This document shows, in pieces, positions 32,147-42,407 of a stretch of DNA of 64,000 bases. A program made the translations under genes and the position numbers. The DNA comes from Conchocele bisecta (Eukaryota; Mollusca; Bivalvia; Lucinida; Thyasiridae), in contig CM055271.1 in NCBI GenBank assembly GCA_029237695.1, positions 81,975,488 through 82,039,487 of the forward strand. Direction: 5' to 3'. Under the pieces are notes generated by a model. That model was not told where the DNA came from and ran no database searches. It worked only from the letters and a program-made list of their open reading frames with translations. Position 1 is the stretch's first letter, and each line of letters opens with the position of its first letter.

Positions 32147-32330
32147 CCCTTACTACGCTGAATTAAATTGTGTCGTCTGCTGGAAATGTTTTATTTTCAA
32201 TATTTCTCGATAAAAACCTGTTTTGACAGCACATGAGAATCCATGTGCTACCAAAACAGGTTTTTTGATTAGAATTAAGGCAAAAATGAAGATCAGCAGA
32301 CGACAATTTTCGTCTCCCGCTTAGTGAGGG
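32147..32330. mobile_element. TTAA-target foldback, CCCTYACTACGC family, hairpin tip deleted
   Basis: TTAA at 32143-32146 and 32331-32334. The core reads ACATGAGAATCCATGTGC, while copy 2 (55124-55328) has the full GAGAATCGTCTCCACTGG... tip, so about 21 bases at the apex were lost here. Confidence 0.85.
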
Positions 32331-32334
32331 TTAA

Positions 32335-32626
32335 AATGGTTCTGTTCTTTTCTTACTTAGGCCATAAAAAATGTACTTTGGCTCTCAGATATCTCTGCGT
32401 CTGAATAATCCCTGTGCATCCAACATTTTACGACATGGAGAAATAAATTGTATACGCACTATAAATTCACCACATGATCAACATAAAAACACTACCATGC
32501 AAAAATATGTTAAATCCAATCATGTCTCACGAAAATCTTGTGATTTTTCACAGAGATAATAGTAATGTTATAGAACATATTCCTTTTGTTTGAGATGTTT
32601 GTCTCCGATTCTTTTCAAGTTGCCAG
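32335..32626. repeat. Host repeat, left part
   Basis: Matches 20810-20927 and 22960-23096 contiguously, so it provides the empty site for the 2 kb element at 20928-22959. Confidence 0.75.
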
Positions 32627-32833
32627 AGGCCCGTTTCACTAAACTTCGTATGACTAAATTTTTGTTTGTAAGTGCAAAATAATGATAGTCTGTAAATTCC
32701 ACATTTATAACAATGTTTACTTGTAAACAATTATTGAGCAGCTTATGCTCAATAAATGTAAATCCACCAATTGACGATCCTAAATTTGCACTTACGAACA
32801 TTTTAATCGTTCAAAGTTTAGTGAAACGGGCCC
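32627..32833. mobile_element. GGGCCCGTTTCAC element, CAG target duplication
   Basis: Ends AGGCCCGTTTCACTAAAC and GTTTAGTGAAACGGGCCC (inverted), flanked by CAG at 32624-32626 and 32834-32836. The hairpin at 23097-23140 has the unfilled site (GTTGCCAGATGCATAC). Confidence 0.85.
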
Positions 32834-33152
32834 CAGATGTATAAATCCAGATGTATAAACTTGAAAAAAATTCAGAGACGAAGATCAAAAATTTTTTTTT
32901 ATATTTTTAAAAAATCCAGTGATCACCCTCTCTCTTCACATTCCGCAAACCCTGTGTCTGAGAACCAAGTACTTCTTTGTTTATGGCTTTACACTGGCCC
33001 CTTCCATTACAGTCATAAAAATAATGTTCCATAGATTCATTAGACCATTTTGAGGATAAATTAATTTTGTCGTCTGCTGTTTTTTTCTTATGTTGTTTTT
33101 TCCCTTTTCTTGATGTAGACAGTTTTTGTCGACACATTAGAATATTATTTAA
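32834..33152. other. Rest of host repeat and half foldback
   Basis: Continuation of the host repeat, then TTGTCGTCTGCTGTTTTTTT at 33068 without its partner arm. No gene is supported. Confidence 0.4.
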
Positions 33153-33394
33153 CCCTTATACCGCTATCTTAGTTTTTTTGTCGTCTGTTGTTTATTTTCT
33201 ATTTTCCATTTTTATCATCAAAAACATACTTTGACAGCACTTTAGAATAATTTACAACATGCTTTGACAGCAATTCAGAATCATTTCCATTGGAAATGAT
33301 TCTGAAGTGCTGTCAAAGCATGTTTTTATTGAGAAATAAGGCAAGATATAAAATCAACAGCAGACGGCAATTGTTGTGAGTACCGGTCTAAGCG
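33153..33394. mobile_element. TTAA-target foldback, CCCTTATACCGCTA family
   Basis: TTAA at 33149-33152 and 33395-33398. The double hairpin contains a full TTTGACAGCAATTCAGAATC core. Copy 2: 56137-56378. Confidence 0.85.
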
Positions 33395-33886
33395 TTAATG
33401 GAGACAGTTCTCTTGTGAAACCAAGAAACATGTTCTCCTTGATAACTAAAACAATTTTGAAAGATCAGCAGCCAGCTCAATTTGTTTCCTCATGTTTTAC
33501 CCCTGAGATTGCAAGACAAGTAAATTGTCTGCTTTTCCTTACACATGTACTTTGTCTCCTTTCTCAGTAAAGTTCATTAGAATTATGTCCATTGTTGGAA
33601 ATTATTCTAAAGTGTTGTCAAATCAAATTTTGACAAGTATTATGGAAAGTAAATTAAAAAACCAGCAAAAAATAACATTTAATCAACGTTGTTGGCCAAT
33701 CAATGTTTATAACCATACAATGCTAAATAAGATTTTGTTGTCTGCTGTTTGTTTTATGTTTTCCATTATTCACTCATCAGAAACATGGATTGACAGCGCT
33801 TTAGAATCGTTTCCAATGAAAATGATTCTAAAATGTTGCCACTTCATGTTTTATAGAGAAGGATTACAAAATGTGAAACAACAGCA
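33395..33886. other. Candidate exon sequence followed by decayed foldbacks
   Basis: 33399-33521 is open on the plus strand (GDSSLVKPRNMFSLITKTIL then DQQPAQFVSSCFTPEIARQ) up to a GTAAAT donor-like site, and is kept in copy 2. The function is unknown and coding is doubtful. 33580-33880 is two diverged hairpins of the TTAA type. Confidence 0.3.
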
Positions 33887-34209
33887 CAGAGCTCCAGATA
33901 AGCTGCATATTTGCGTAAATACCCAATTAAAATTGCTGAAAAACCCAATTGAAATCCGAAGTAGCGAGTCAAAAAGCAATAACAATTTTGTGGTACCTGT
34001 ATCATGCTGCAGAAAACAATAAACAGACAACAAATATAGCATATTTTTCTTATTTTCCATGAAAACTAATTCAATAATTGCTATCTGTTGATATGTAAAC
34101 AGTATGTAGTGTGATTTTATTTTACCCAATTAAAATTTTGAAATACCCAATTGCTTCAGAAATGATGGAGTGAAAATACTCAATTACTAATTCCTTATCT
34201 GGAGCCCTG
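33887..34209. mobile_element. CAGGGCTCCAGATAAG element, central hairpin deleted
   Basis: Ends CAGAGCTCCAGATAAGC and CTTATCTGGAGCCCTG with ACAGCA duplicated at 33881-33886 and 34210-34215. Copy 2 (56870-57272) keeps an ~80-bp hairpin that is cleanly missing here between GAAAAC and TAATTCAATAATTGC. Confidence 0.9.
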
Positions 34210-34805
34210 ACAGCAGACATCAATTTTCATTTCCCAGCTGGATACTGGAAACGAAAATTGTCGTCTGCTATTGTTTTATAATTTATCTTCTTTTTCAACA
34301 AAAAAATGGTTTGACAGTACTTTAGCATCATTTTCATTGGAAATGATAATAATGGAAAATATGAAATAAACAGCAGATAACAAAATTTAATTTAGCATTG
34401 TATGGATTAACCCTTAGAATGTGGGATGAAAATAATCGTCTGCTGTTGTGTTATATTTGATCTTCTTTCTGAAGAAAAGCATGATTTGACAGCACTTTCG
34501 AATCATTTTCATTGGAAATGATTCTAAAGTGCTGTCAATCCATGTTTCTGATGAGAATAATGGAAAATATAAAATAAACAGCTGACGAAAAAATCTTATT
34601 TATCATTGTATGGTTATAAACCCTTACAATGCTGAATTAAATGTTGTCGTCTGCAGTTTATTTTCTATTTGCCACTTTTATATCAAAAACATGTTTTGAC
34701 AACACTTCAGAATCATTTCCATTGGAAATGATTCTAAGGTGTTGATAAAAGTGTTGATAAACAGCAGACAACAATTTACTATGTTTCCGCATTCTAAGTA
34801 TTAGG
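34210..34805. mobile_element. Cluster of diverged TTAA-type foldbacks
   Basis: Three hairpins with GTCGTCTGCTG-type shoulders and TTGACAGCACTTTCGAATC-type cores; one starts at TTAA 34407-34410. Some outer TTAA sites have decayed (TTATAA near 34615). Confidence 0.7.
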
Positions 34806-35190
34806 TCTGTTTCTGTCCTGGTGAGACAGAGGCTTGTTTGAATGAAGGTGTAGACTGGATGTCTAGACTTGTGTCTGTGTCAATTTTCTATCTGATCACT
34901 GTCTGAAAACCAGTCACTGCAGGAGAAAGGCAGCATACAGTCTGCATATCAGCTGACTGATATAAATTGTGGCTGTGACTGGAGATGTTAGGTTTATGGG
35001 TTTTACGACCAGTGTAGATGCAGATCAGCCTGTGCATCCGCACAGTCTGATCAGCATCTGCACTGTTTGTTGTCAATGAAACACCTGTAAGCAACATAGA
35101 TTATTGACAGGATACATGAGTGCTATTTGATCAGGAGCTACACTGGTCACAAATCCCTTATTAAGCACCATTTCTCCAGTCACAGCAACA
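34806..35190. repeat. Dispersed repeat, GACCAGTGTAGATGCAGATC
   Basis: Opposite-strand relative of 1-300. The inner palindrome GCAGATCAGCCTGTGCATCC pairs with CGCACAGTCTGATCAGC. Ends in TTTCTCCAGTCACAGC. Confidence 0.6.
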
Positions 35191-35741
35191 ATTAACCCTT
35201 ACAATGCTTAGTTTTTGTTGTCTGCTGTTTATTTGTATGCCTCACCATGATAGTGGAGGGGGCATTTAGTGTTACCCTTATCCATCCGTCCTTCCTAATG
35301 TCCGTCTGTCCATCACCAACCTTGTAACTTGTAAAACTTATACAAGTTACTGAAACTTGGTATGTAGCTTCCTTATGATGAGTAGATACACAAAGTTTAT
35401 TTTGATTCGACCCTCGGGTCATGGATTATCTCCCCCTTTTCGACTTATAAACCTTTTTAGTTTTAAACCGTAATAGCTACAGACCTGAAACTTGGTATGT
35501 TGCTTCCTTATGATGAGTAGATGTGCAAAGTTTATTTCGATTTTTTATTCGACCCCCGGTCATGGGTTATCTGCCTCTTTTTGACTTGCAATTTCACCAT
35601 TTTGCCTTGTAACTTGCAAAACTTCTAAACCGTAATGGCTTGACGCTTGGTATGTAGCTTCTTTATGGTGTATTTTTTGCTTTGACACTGAGCCATTGAT
35701 TACCTCCCCCTTTTGGACTTGGAATTTTGCCTCGTTTACTA
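35191..35741. repeat. Dispersed repeat with GAAACTTGGTATGTAGCTTCC
   Basis: The unit GTATGTWGCTTCCTTATGATG recurs three times; it starts with a fragment of a TTAA foldback. The same repeat is at 58261-58760. Non-coding. Confidence 0.6.
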
Positions 35742-35873
35742 CCAGAATGGCTGTGATAATGTAATACATTCAGTATAATAAAAAATAATAAATTAATCCT
35801 GAAATTGAAAATTTCTCCCTCAAAGTATACTTTGCTAGGTAAGTATACTTTGCAATGTTGATGAAATAGGCTA
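35742..35873. mobile_element. Right half of a TAGCC foldback
   Basis: Begins at the central palindrome (CCAGAATGGCTGTGATAATG) and runs to AAATAGGCTA followed by CAG. The left half and 1.6 kb more are present in copy 2, so this is a deletion product. Confidence 0.85.
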
Positions 35874-36190
35874 CAGGTCTAGTTTATTTACCATCTTTTC
35901 TCATGAAAAACATGTTTTGACAACACATGCAATCATGTACAATGTAAATGCATGATTGTAAAGTGTTGTCCGATAATGTTTTTGATGAGAACAAATGGAA
36001 AATAAAAAATAAGTAAACAGCATAATTATATTGATATTAACCCTTGCAATGCTAAATTATTGTTTGTCGTCTGCTGTTTATTTGTTATTTACTATCTGAC
36101 AACACTTTATAATCAATTCTATGACGCAAGTTACATATTAGCTGACTAGTGCAAATTAACCATTCCATAGATGTGTGCAAAATACATTAA
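35874..36190. repeat. Foldback remnants
   Basis: A hairpin fragment around TGATTGTAAAGTGTTGTCC and a half element starting TTAACCCTTGCAATGC. Copy 2: 60650-60908. Confidence 0.5.
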
Positions 36191-36534
36191 CCCTTAGACC
36201 GCTACTCACAACAACTGTCGTCTGCTGTTGCTTTTATATCTTGCCTTATTTCTAAAAAAAAAACATGCTTCGACAGCACTTCAGAATCATTTCCAATGGA
36301 AATGATTCTGAAATGCTGTCAAAGCATGTTGTAAATTATTCTAAAGTGCTGTCAAGGCATGTTTTTGATGAAAAACATGTTTTGACAGCACTTCAGCATC
36401 ATTTCCAATGTAATTGATTCTGAAGTGCTGTCAAAACATGTTGTCAATTATTCTAAAAACATGTTTTTGATGATAAAGATGGAAAATAGAAAATAAACAG
36501 CAGACAACCAAAAATTAAGATAGCGGTGTAAGGA
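36191..36534. mobile_element. TTAA-target foldback, CCCTTAGACCGCTA family, triple hairpin
   Basis: TTAA at 36187-36190 and 36535-36538. The hairpin core TTTGACAGCACTTCAGMATC is present twice in tandem. The right TTAA is shared with the next element. Confidence 0.9.
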
Positions 36535-36538
36535 TTAA

Positions 36539-37171
36539 AGGGACATGCCCACTCAGTAGGCCCAAAATGGTCTTTATATTAGAGACATCATGATCATCTT
36601 GCCTTATTTCTAAAAAAAAACATGCTTTGACAGCACTTCAGAATCATTTCCAATGGAAATGATTCTGAAGTGCTGTCAAAGCATGTTGTAAATTATTCTA
36701 AAAACATGTTTTTGATGATCATCTGGGACATTTTCTGGCAAAATAAACATTAATTCACCACGTATTGATTGCCATTATTATACTTTTTATATCGGACATA
36801 AATTTCCACACTGATATCAGGGGTGATAACCGTGTTTCCTTAAAATGTTGACGGAATTACTATTTATTCTCTGTATTTATTTTTTGATGTGCAATGATTA
36901 TATTTTATAATCTGTTGAAAATATTATTTTTTCAGGAGACTCATTTAATTAGTATAAATAATTAAAAAATGTCATGACTCATTTGCATATGAAACTAGCC
37001 AGATATCACCGCGAGTCTCTATCATTAAAATCATTATTACTAAATGATTATACAAATGTACATGTATCTGTATAGCGGACACTCCTAATTTTTAGAACTA
37101 GTGGAATAGTGACACAATTATTATTTAGTCCTATAAAAAACAGTTTGTGCCTACTGAGTGGGCATGCACCT
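36539..37171. mobile_element. TTAA-target transposon, AGGKACATGCCCACTC family
   Basis: TTAA at 36535-36538 and 37172-37175; ends AGGGACATGCCCACTCAG and CTGAGTGGGCATGCACCT. A hairpin of the TTTGACAGCACTTCAG type is nested at about 36598-36722. Confidence 0.9.
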
Positions 37172-37241
37172 TTAATTGTATCCCCCCCCCCACTTAGCCC
37201 AAACGAAAGTTGTGGATACTATGGATTTGACATTGAACATC

Positions 37242-37644
37242 ATCCAGATAAGGAATTAGTAATTGAATATTGTCACTCCATCATTTCTGAAGCAATTGAG
37301 TATTTCAAAATTATAATTGGGTAAAATAAAATCACACTACTGTTTACACATCAGCAGACTGCAATTATTGAATAGTTTGCTTCTAAATGAAAACATGTCT
37401 TGGCATTTCATTAGAATTGTCTCCTTGTAGACAATTCTAATGAAATACCAAGATGGGTTTTCATGGAAAATAAGAAAAATATGCTATAAAAAATATGCTA
37501 TATCTGTTTATTGTTTTCTGCAGCATGATAAATGTACCATAACATTTTTATTGCTTTTCGATAGTCGCTACTTCTGATTTCAATTGGGTTTTTGGCAATT
37601 TTAATTGGGTATTTAAGCAAATACGCAGCTTATCTGCAGCTCTG
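37242..37644. mobile_element. CTCCAGATAAG foldback, ends diverged
   Basis: CCAGATAAGGAATTAG left and CTTATCTGCAGCTCTG right, with the intact central hairpin CATTTCATTAGAATTGTCTC. Copy 2: 62243-62645. Confidence 0.75.
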
Positions 37645-37944
37645 CTTCTTGTCTGGAGCATAACTAGAATATCTTTTGGAATATTTTCACAACACTTCAC
37701 ACATGCATAGACCACAAGCCAAAGGTGTGACGTCATGCGCAAGAATGATAAATCTTGCTTCACTAATTTCCGAGTTATCTCCCTTTGTTTTTACTCGCTA
37801 ATTTTGTATCCGGAGCATAACTCGAATACCCTTTGAAATATTTTCATGAAACTTGACACGTGCACAGATCACGACCCAAAGGTGTTTCGTGCACAAGAAT
37901 GACAACTCTTATCTTACTAATATATTAGTTTTCTCCCTCTTTTT
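37645..37944. repeat. Tandem pair of GGAGCATAACTNGAATA repeat
   Basis: Two ~150-bp diverged units with GGAGCATAACT, AATATTTTCA and CCAAAGGTGT. Non-coding. Confidence 0.55.
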
Positions 37945-39082
37945 AGCTCACCTGAGCGAAGTTCATGTGAGTTATTGTTACCGCAATGCCGTCCGTCGTC
38001 CATGGACATTTTAGTCTATTGTCACCAAACTTCACGGTCATGGTCCTTAGGTAGGGGGATTACAAAATTGTTAAAATGACGTCATTACATAATCGAAGAT
38101 GGCCGCCATCTAAAAATAGCACAAATTCTTCAAAAATCTTCTTCTCAAGAACCGCCAACCGGATTTCGACAAAACTTGGTAGGAATGATCGATGTACAAT
38201 GCTCTTTCAAATTTGTTAAAATGGTGACCCCGGGGTCAAAAATGGGCATGGCCCGTGGGGTCAAATTTTATTTTTGACCGAATATGGTCATGTTATATAT
38301 CAAATCGAAGGTATCAAAGAGGCGATCACTCTGGTGCATTTATTGTCGAAATCGAATGGTTATGTCATCCAAGATGGCCGCCAAAAGGTCAAAAGGTCGT
38401 TCTTTTATTAGAGATTTCAATATTCTTCTTCACATGAAACGCTTGGCCAATGGTGGCCACACTTCACAGTTATAGTCCATGGTTGAAGCCTTTTCAGTTG
38501 TTAAAACGGAGGTCGTCGCTAATCCAAGATGGCCGCCGTCTAAAAATAGCAGAAATTCTTAAAAAATCTTATTCTCATGAACCGCCAGCCGCATTTTGAC
38601 GAAACTTGGTAGGATTACTGTAGGAATGATCGATGTAGAATGCTCTTTCAAAGGTGTTAAAATGGTGACCCCGGGGTCAAAAATGGGCGTGGCCCGTGGG
38701 GTCAAATTTTATTTTTGACCGAATATGCTCATGTCATATATCAAATTGAAGGTATCGATGAGGCGATGGCTCTGGTGCAATATTTGTTGGAATCGGATGA
38801 TTATATCATCCATGATGGCCGCCAAAAGGTCCATTTATTCGAGATTTTGAACGTCTTTTTCTCAGGAACCACATGGCCGATGCTGGCCAAACTTCATAGT
38901 AAGTTAAGATCCTTTGGTGAAGCATTTTCAGATTTGGTAAAATGAGAGTCATCGCTTAATCCAAGATGACTGCCATCTAAAAATAGCACAAAATAAACAA
39001 CATATGAACACAATGTCACAATTTCTCCTCTGGTGTTCATGGAGTCAGGTGAGCGAATTAGGGCCATCATGGCCCTCTTGTT
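37945..39082 (+). mobile_element. AGCTCACC element with terminal hairpins
   Basis: Begins AGCTCACCTGAGCGAAG and ends AGGGCCATCATGGCCCTCTTG. Tandem internal units with GGTGACCCCGGGGTCAAAAA. Opposite orientation to 20928-22959. Confidence 0.8.
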
Positions 39083-39197
39083 TTGTTGACTGCTTGTGGG
39101 TGGAGAGGGGGATACACATGCCATGCGTTATCGACGGCACGAAGGGCCGGCCAAACATGTTTTTTAGCAAATCCACGGACAGACCTCGGCAGATTAA
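39083..39197. other. Short unique stretch
   Basis: Shared with copy 2 (63677-63788). No feature recognised. Confidence 0.35.
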
Positions 39198-39431
39198 CCC
39201 TTTTACCCTTATGTAACTGGAATAGATTTTGATATGCTAATTTTGCAACCAATCCAATCATCACAAAATGATTTTCGGCCCAGTCCATTTATGAACATGG
39301 GGTGTTTTTGTTCTCAAAAATATGAAAATTACTTGCAAAAAGTGCAATCCTGATGAGACGGCTCGTCACGAGCCGGCTCATCTGGATCTGGACATTTTGC
39401 CAATACCACTATACAGGTCTGGTGTTGAAAG
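39198..39431. mobile_element. TTAA-target element, CCCTTTTACCC family
   Basis: TTAA at 39194-39197 and 39432-39435. Central palindrome GATGAGACGGCTCGTCACG with AGCCGGCTCATC. Best-kept palindrome of the family in copy 1. Confidence 0.85.
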
Positions 39432-39547
39432 TTAAGGGGTTAGGGGGTACGTACACAACCGTCGCACCCCCTCTGCATACGGGCCTGCATGCACTTTGAC
39501 AGGCGTCAATTTCTAGTTATTTTAGAGACAATTGATTTGCAGATTCT

Positions 39548-40035
39548 TTGTATTATGTGCCCCATCCCCAGGCCTTACCAACTTTGTATTATGCGCCCCA
39601 GGAGGCCTTACCAACTGTAGTATGCGCCCCACCCCGAGGCCTTACCAACTTTGTATTATGTGCCCCACCCCCAGGCCTTACCAACTTGTATTATGTGCCC
39701 CACCCCCAGGCCTTATACCAACTTTGTATTATGTGCCCACCCCCAGGCCTTGTACCAACTTTGTATTATGCGCCCACCCCAGGCCTTACCAACTTTGTAT
39801 TATGCGCCCCACCCCCAGGCCTTACCAACTTTGTATTATGCGCCCCACCCCCAGGCCTTTACCAACTTTGTCTTATGTGCCCCACCCCCAGGCCTTACCA
39901 ACTTTGTATATCGCCCCACACCCCAGGCCTTACCAACTTTGTATTAATGCGCCCCACCCCCAGGCCTTACCAACTTTGTATTATGCGCCTGCGCCCCACC
40001 CCCAGGCCTTACCAACTTTGTATTATGCGCCCCAC
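39548..40035. repeat. 36-bp minisatellite, about 13 copies
   Basis: The unit is GCCCCACCCCCAGGCC then TTACCAACTTTGTATTATGC. Long proline-rich ORFs across it are by-products. It lies just outside the right limit to which copy 1 can be followed. Confidence 0.9.
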
Positions 40036-40327
40036 CACTCCCTTTTATAAATGGACTAGTCTGAAAATCATTTTGTGGCGGTTGGATTGGTTAATATATT
40101 ATATAACATTAATATATCAAAATCCATTCCAGTTACTTAGGAGTAAAAGGGTTAAGTCGGATTGGCTTGAAACTTCATATACATGCAGTTATTTGCAGCA
40201 CTGTGTGCCTCTTGTGCTCAAGGTCAAGGTCAAATAACTAATAAATACTTTTTGAGGGGTATATCTGGATTTATTGTTATTATCGATGTACAGCTCATGA
40301 TCTAAATATGGAATACTGGTAGGCCAA
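40036..40327. repeat. Inverted TTAACCC element fragment and unassigned DNA
   Basis: 40044-40155 is the reverse of the TTAACCCTTTTACYCC element (GGATTGGTTAATATA, CCATTCCAGTTACTTAGG). The rest is unrecognised. Confidence 0.55.
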
Positions 40328-40675
40328 ACACCCAATTGAAATCAGAAGTAGTGAGTATCAAAAAGCAATGAGAACGAACAATTGTGGTACCTGTATCATG
40401 CTGCAGAAAACAATAAACAGACCATAAATATAGCATATTTTATTCTCCATTAAAACATCTCTTGGTATTTCATTAGAATTGTCTCCAAGGAGACAATTCT
40501 AATGAAATGCCAAGACATGTTTTCATTTCGAAGCAAACTATTCAATAATTGCTGTCTGTTGATGTGTAAACAGTAGTATGCTTTTCTTTTACCCAATTCA
40601 AATTTTGAAATACCCAATTGTTAAAGAAATGATGGAGTAACAATACTCAATTACTAATTCCTTATCTGGAGCCCT
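40328..40675. mobile_element. CTCCAGATAAG foldback, left end truncated
   Basis: Right end CTTATCTGGAGCCCTG and a perfect ~60-bp central palindrome (TTGGTATTTCATTAGAATTG...). It starts inside the element at CACCCAATTGAAATCAG. Confidence 0.8.
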
Positions 40676-40689
40676 GGTGGTACATTTGC

Positions 40690-41740
40690 CACAAATGTCA
40701 TAAGTTTCATTTCTCCAGTCACAGATCAGGAGCTAAATTAGTCACAATGCCATAAGTTTCATTTCTCCAGTCACAGTTCAGGAGCTAAATTAGTCACAAT
40801 GCTATAAGTTTCTAAATTAGTCACAATGCCATAAGTTTCATTTCTCCAGTCACATATCATGAGCTAAATTAGTCGCAATGCCATAAGTTTAATTTCTCCA
40901 GTCACAGTTCAGGAGCTAAATTAGTCACAATGCCATAAGTTTCATTTCTCCAGTCACATATCATGAGCTAAATTAGTCACAATGCCATAAGTTCCATTTC
41001 TCCAGTCACAGATCAGGAGCTAAATTAGTCACAATGCCATAAGTTTCGTTTCTCCAGTCACAGATCAGAAGCTAAATTAGTCACAATGCCATAAGTTTCA
41101 TTTCTCCAGTCACAATGCCATAAGTTTCATTTTTCCAGTCACAATGCCATAAGTTTCATTTCTCCAGTCACAGATCAGGAGCTAAATTAGTCACAATGCC
41201 ATAAGTTTCATTTCTCCAGTCACAGATCAGGAGCTAAATTAGTCACAATGCCATAAGTTTCATTTCTCCAGTCACACTAAATTAGTCACAATGTCATCAG
41301 TTTCATTTCTCCAGTCACATATCAGGAGCTAAATTAGTCACAATGCCATAAGTTCCATTTCTCTAGTCACAGATCAGGAGCTATATTAGTCACAATGCCA
41401 TACGTTTAATTTCTCCAGTCACACTAAATTAGTCACAATGTCATCAGTTTCATTTCTCCAGTCACAGATCAGGAGCTAAATTAGTCACAATACCATAAGT
41501 TTAATTTCTCCAGTCACAGATCAGGAGCTAAATTAGTCACAATGCCACTAGTTTCATTTCTCAAGTCACAGATCAGGAGCTACTGAAATTAGTCACAATG
41601 CCATACGTTTAATTTCTCCAGTCACACTAAATTAGTCACAATGTCATCAGTTTCATTTCTCCAGTCACAGATCAGGAGCTAAATTAGTCACAATGCCATA
41701 AGTTCTATTTCTCCAGTCACAGATCAGGAGCTAAATATGA
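40690..41740. repeat. 52-bp satellite, about 20 copies
   Basis: The unit is CATTTCTCCAGTCACAGATC, then AGGAGCTAAATTAGTC, then ACAATGCCATAAGTTT. The same words occur once in the dispersed repeat at 35120-35185 and 58205-58260, which looks like its source. Some units are shortened. Confidence 0.9.
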
Positions 41741-41774
41741 AATACAATCTAAGCTTGGATGGGTCACTGTTTAA

Positions 41775-41975
41775 CCCTCACTACGAGTGAGACGAAGATT
41801 GTCGTCTGCTGTTTTTCATTTTTACCTTAATTCTTTAAAAAAAAACTGTTTTGGTAGCACATGAGATTCGTCTCCAGTGGAGACGATTCTCATGCGCTGT
41901 TAAAACATGTTTTTATCGAGAAATATTGAAAATAAAACATTTCCTGCAGACGACAAAATTTAATTCAGCATAGTA
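41775..41975. mobile_element. TTAA foldback, CCCTCACTACG family
   Basis: TTAA at 41771-41774; full core GAGATTCGTCTCCAGTGGAG with its inverse. The right end (TTCAGCATAGTAAGTG) has lost the terminal CCC and TTAA. Confidence 0.75.
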
Positions 41976-42059
41976 AGTGCATACAGGAATGAACAGGACA
42001 AGGTCCCCACACAGCCTCGTATTTCACAGGATATGCAAGAATTTGGATGCACTTTGGCC

Positions 42060-42300
42060 TTGACCAATCAAATACAATGGTGTAGTGTTATACGACAAGA
42101 GTAGGGTGTTAGACAACACTAATGTGGTGTGTCCTGTCAAACTACATTACACACGTGTGGTGTTACATGACATTCATGTGGTGTTACACGACATTCGTGT
42201 GGTGTTACACGACATTCATGTGGTGTTACACGACATTTGTATGATGTTACACAACATTTGTGTGATGTTAATGACATTCCTGTGATTTGACAGGACATTA
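42060..42300. repeat. 21-bp repeat GTGGTGTTACACGACATTC
   Basis: About nine imperfect copies of GTGGTGTTACACGACATTCAT and variants. Confidence 0.8.
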
Positions 42301-42338
42301 ATGTAATTAAATCTAATGTGCTGAATGTCCCTGGTTAA

Positions 42339-42407
42339 CCCTCACTACACTGGAGACGAAAATTGTCGTCTGCTGTTTTTTATTTTTGCCTTAATTCTTA
42401 ACAAAAA
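42339..42407. mobile_element. TTAA foldback cut by the assembly gap
   Basis: Begins CCCTCACTACACTGG after TTAA at 42335-42338, with TTGTCGTCTGCTG; the sequence stops at the N run. Confidence 0.75.

Larger units (their letters stand above)
25241..39407. repeat. Segmental duplication, copy 1
   Basis: Direct repeat of 43808-64000. It begins at AAAATGATTAATTACATAGG and is followable to 39407, the counterpart of the window's last base. The offset is 18567 at the start and 24593 at the end. The difference comes from three deletions in this copy (joins near 28312, 29083 and 35741) and three insertions in copy 2, plus smaller indels. Homology includes FMO exon 1. Confidence 0.95.

Noticed and set aside
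33525..34022. 165-residue ORF
   Set aside because: It crosses two decayed foldbacks and the start of a CTCCAGATAAG element, and copy 2 interrupts it; no real protein signal.
39532..40237. Long Pro/Leu/Tyr-rich ORFs (172 and 229 codons)
   Set aside because: They run through a 36-bp minisatellite that is open in several frames; not genes.
40690..41740. CRISPR-like regular repeat array
   Set aside because: Units are contiguous without unique spacers, in a eukaryotic context; it is a satellite.
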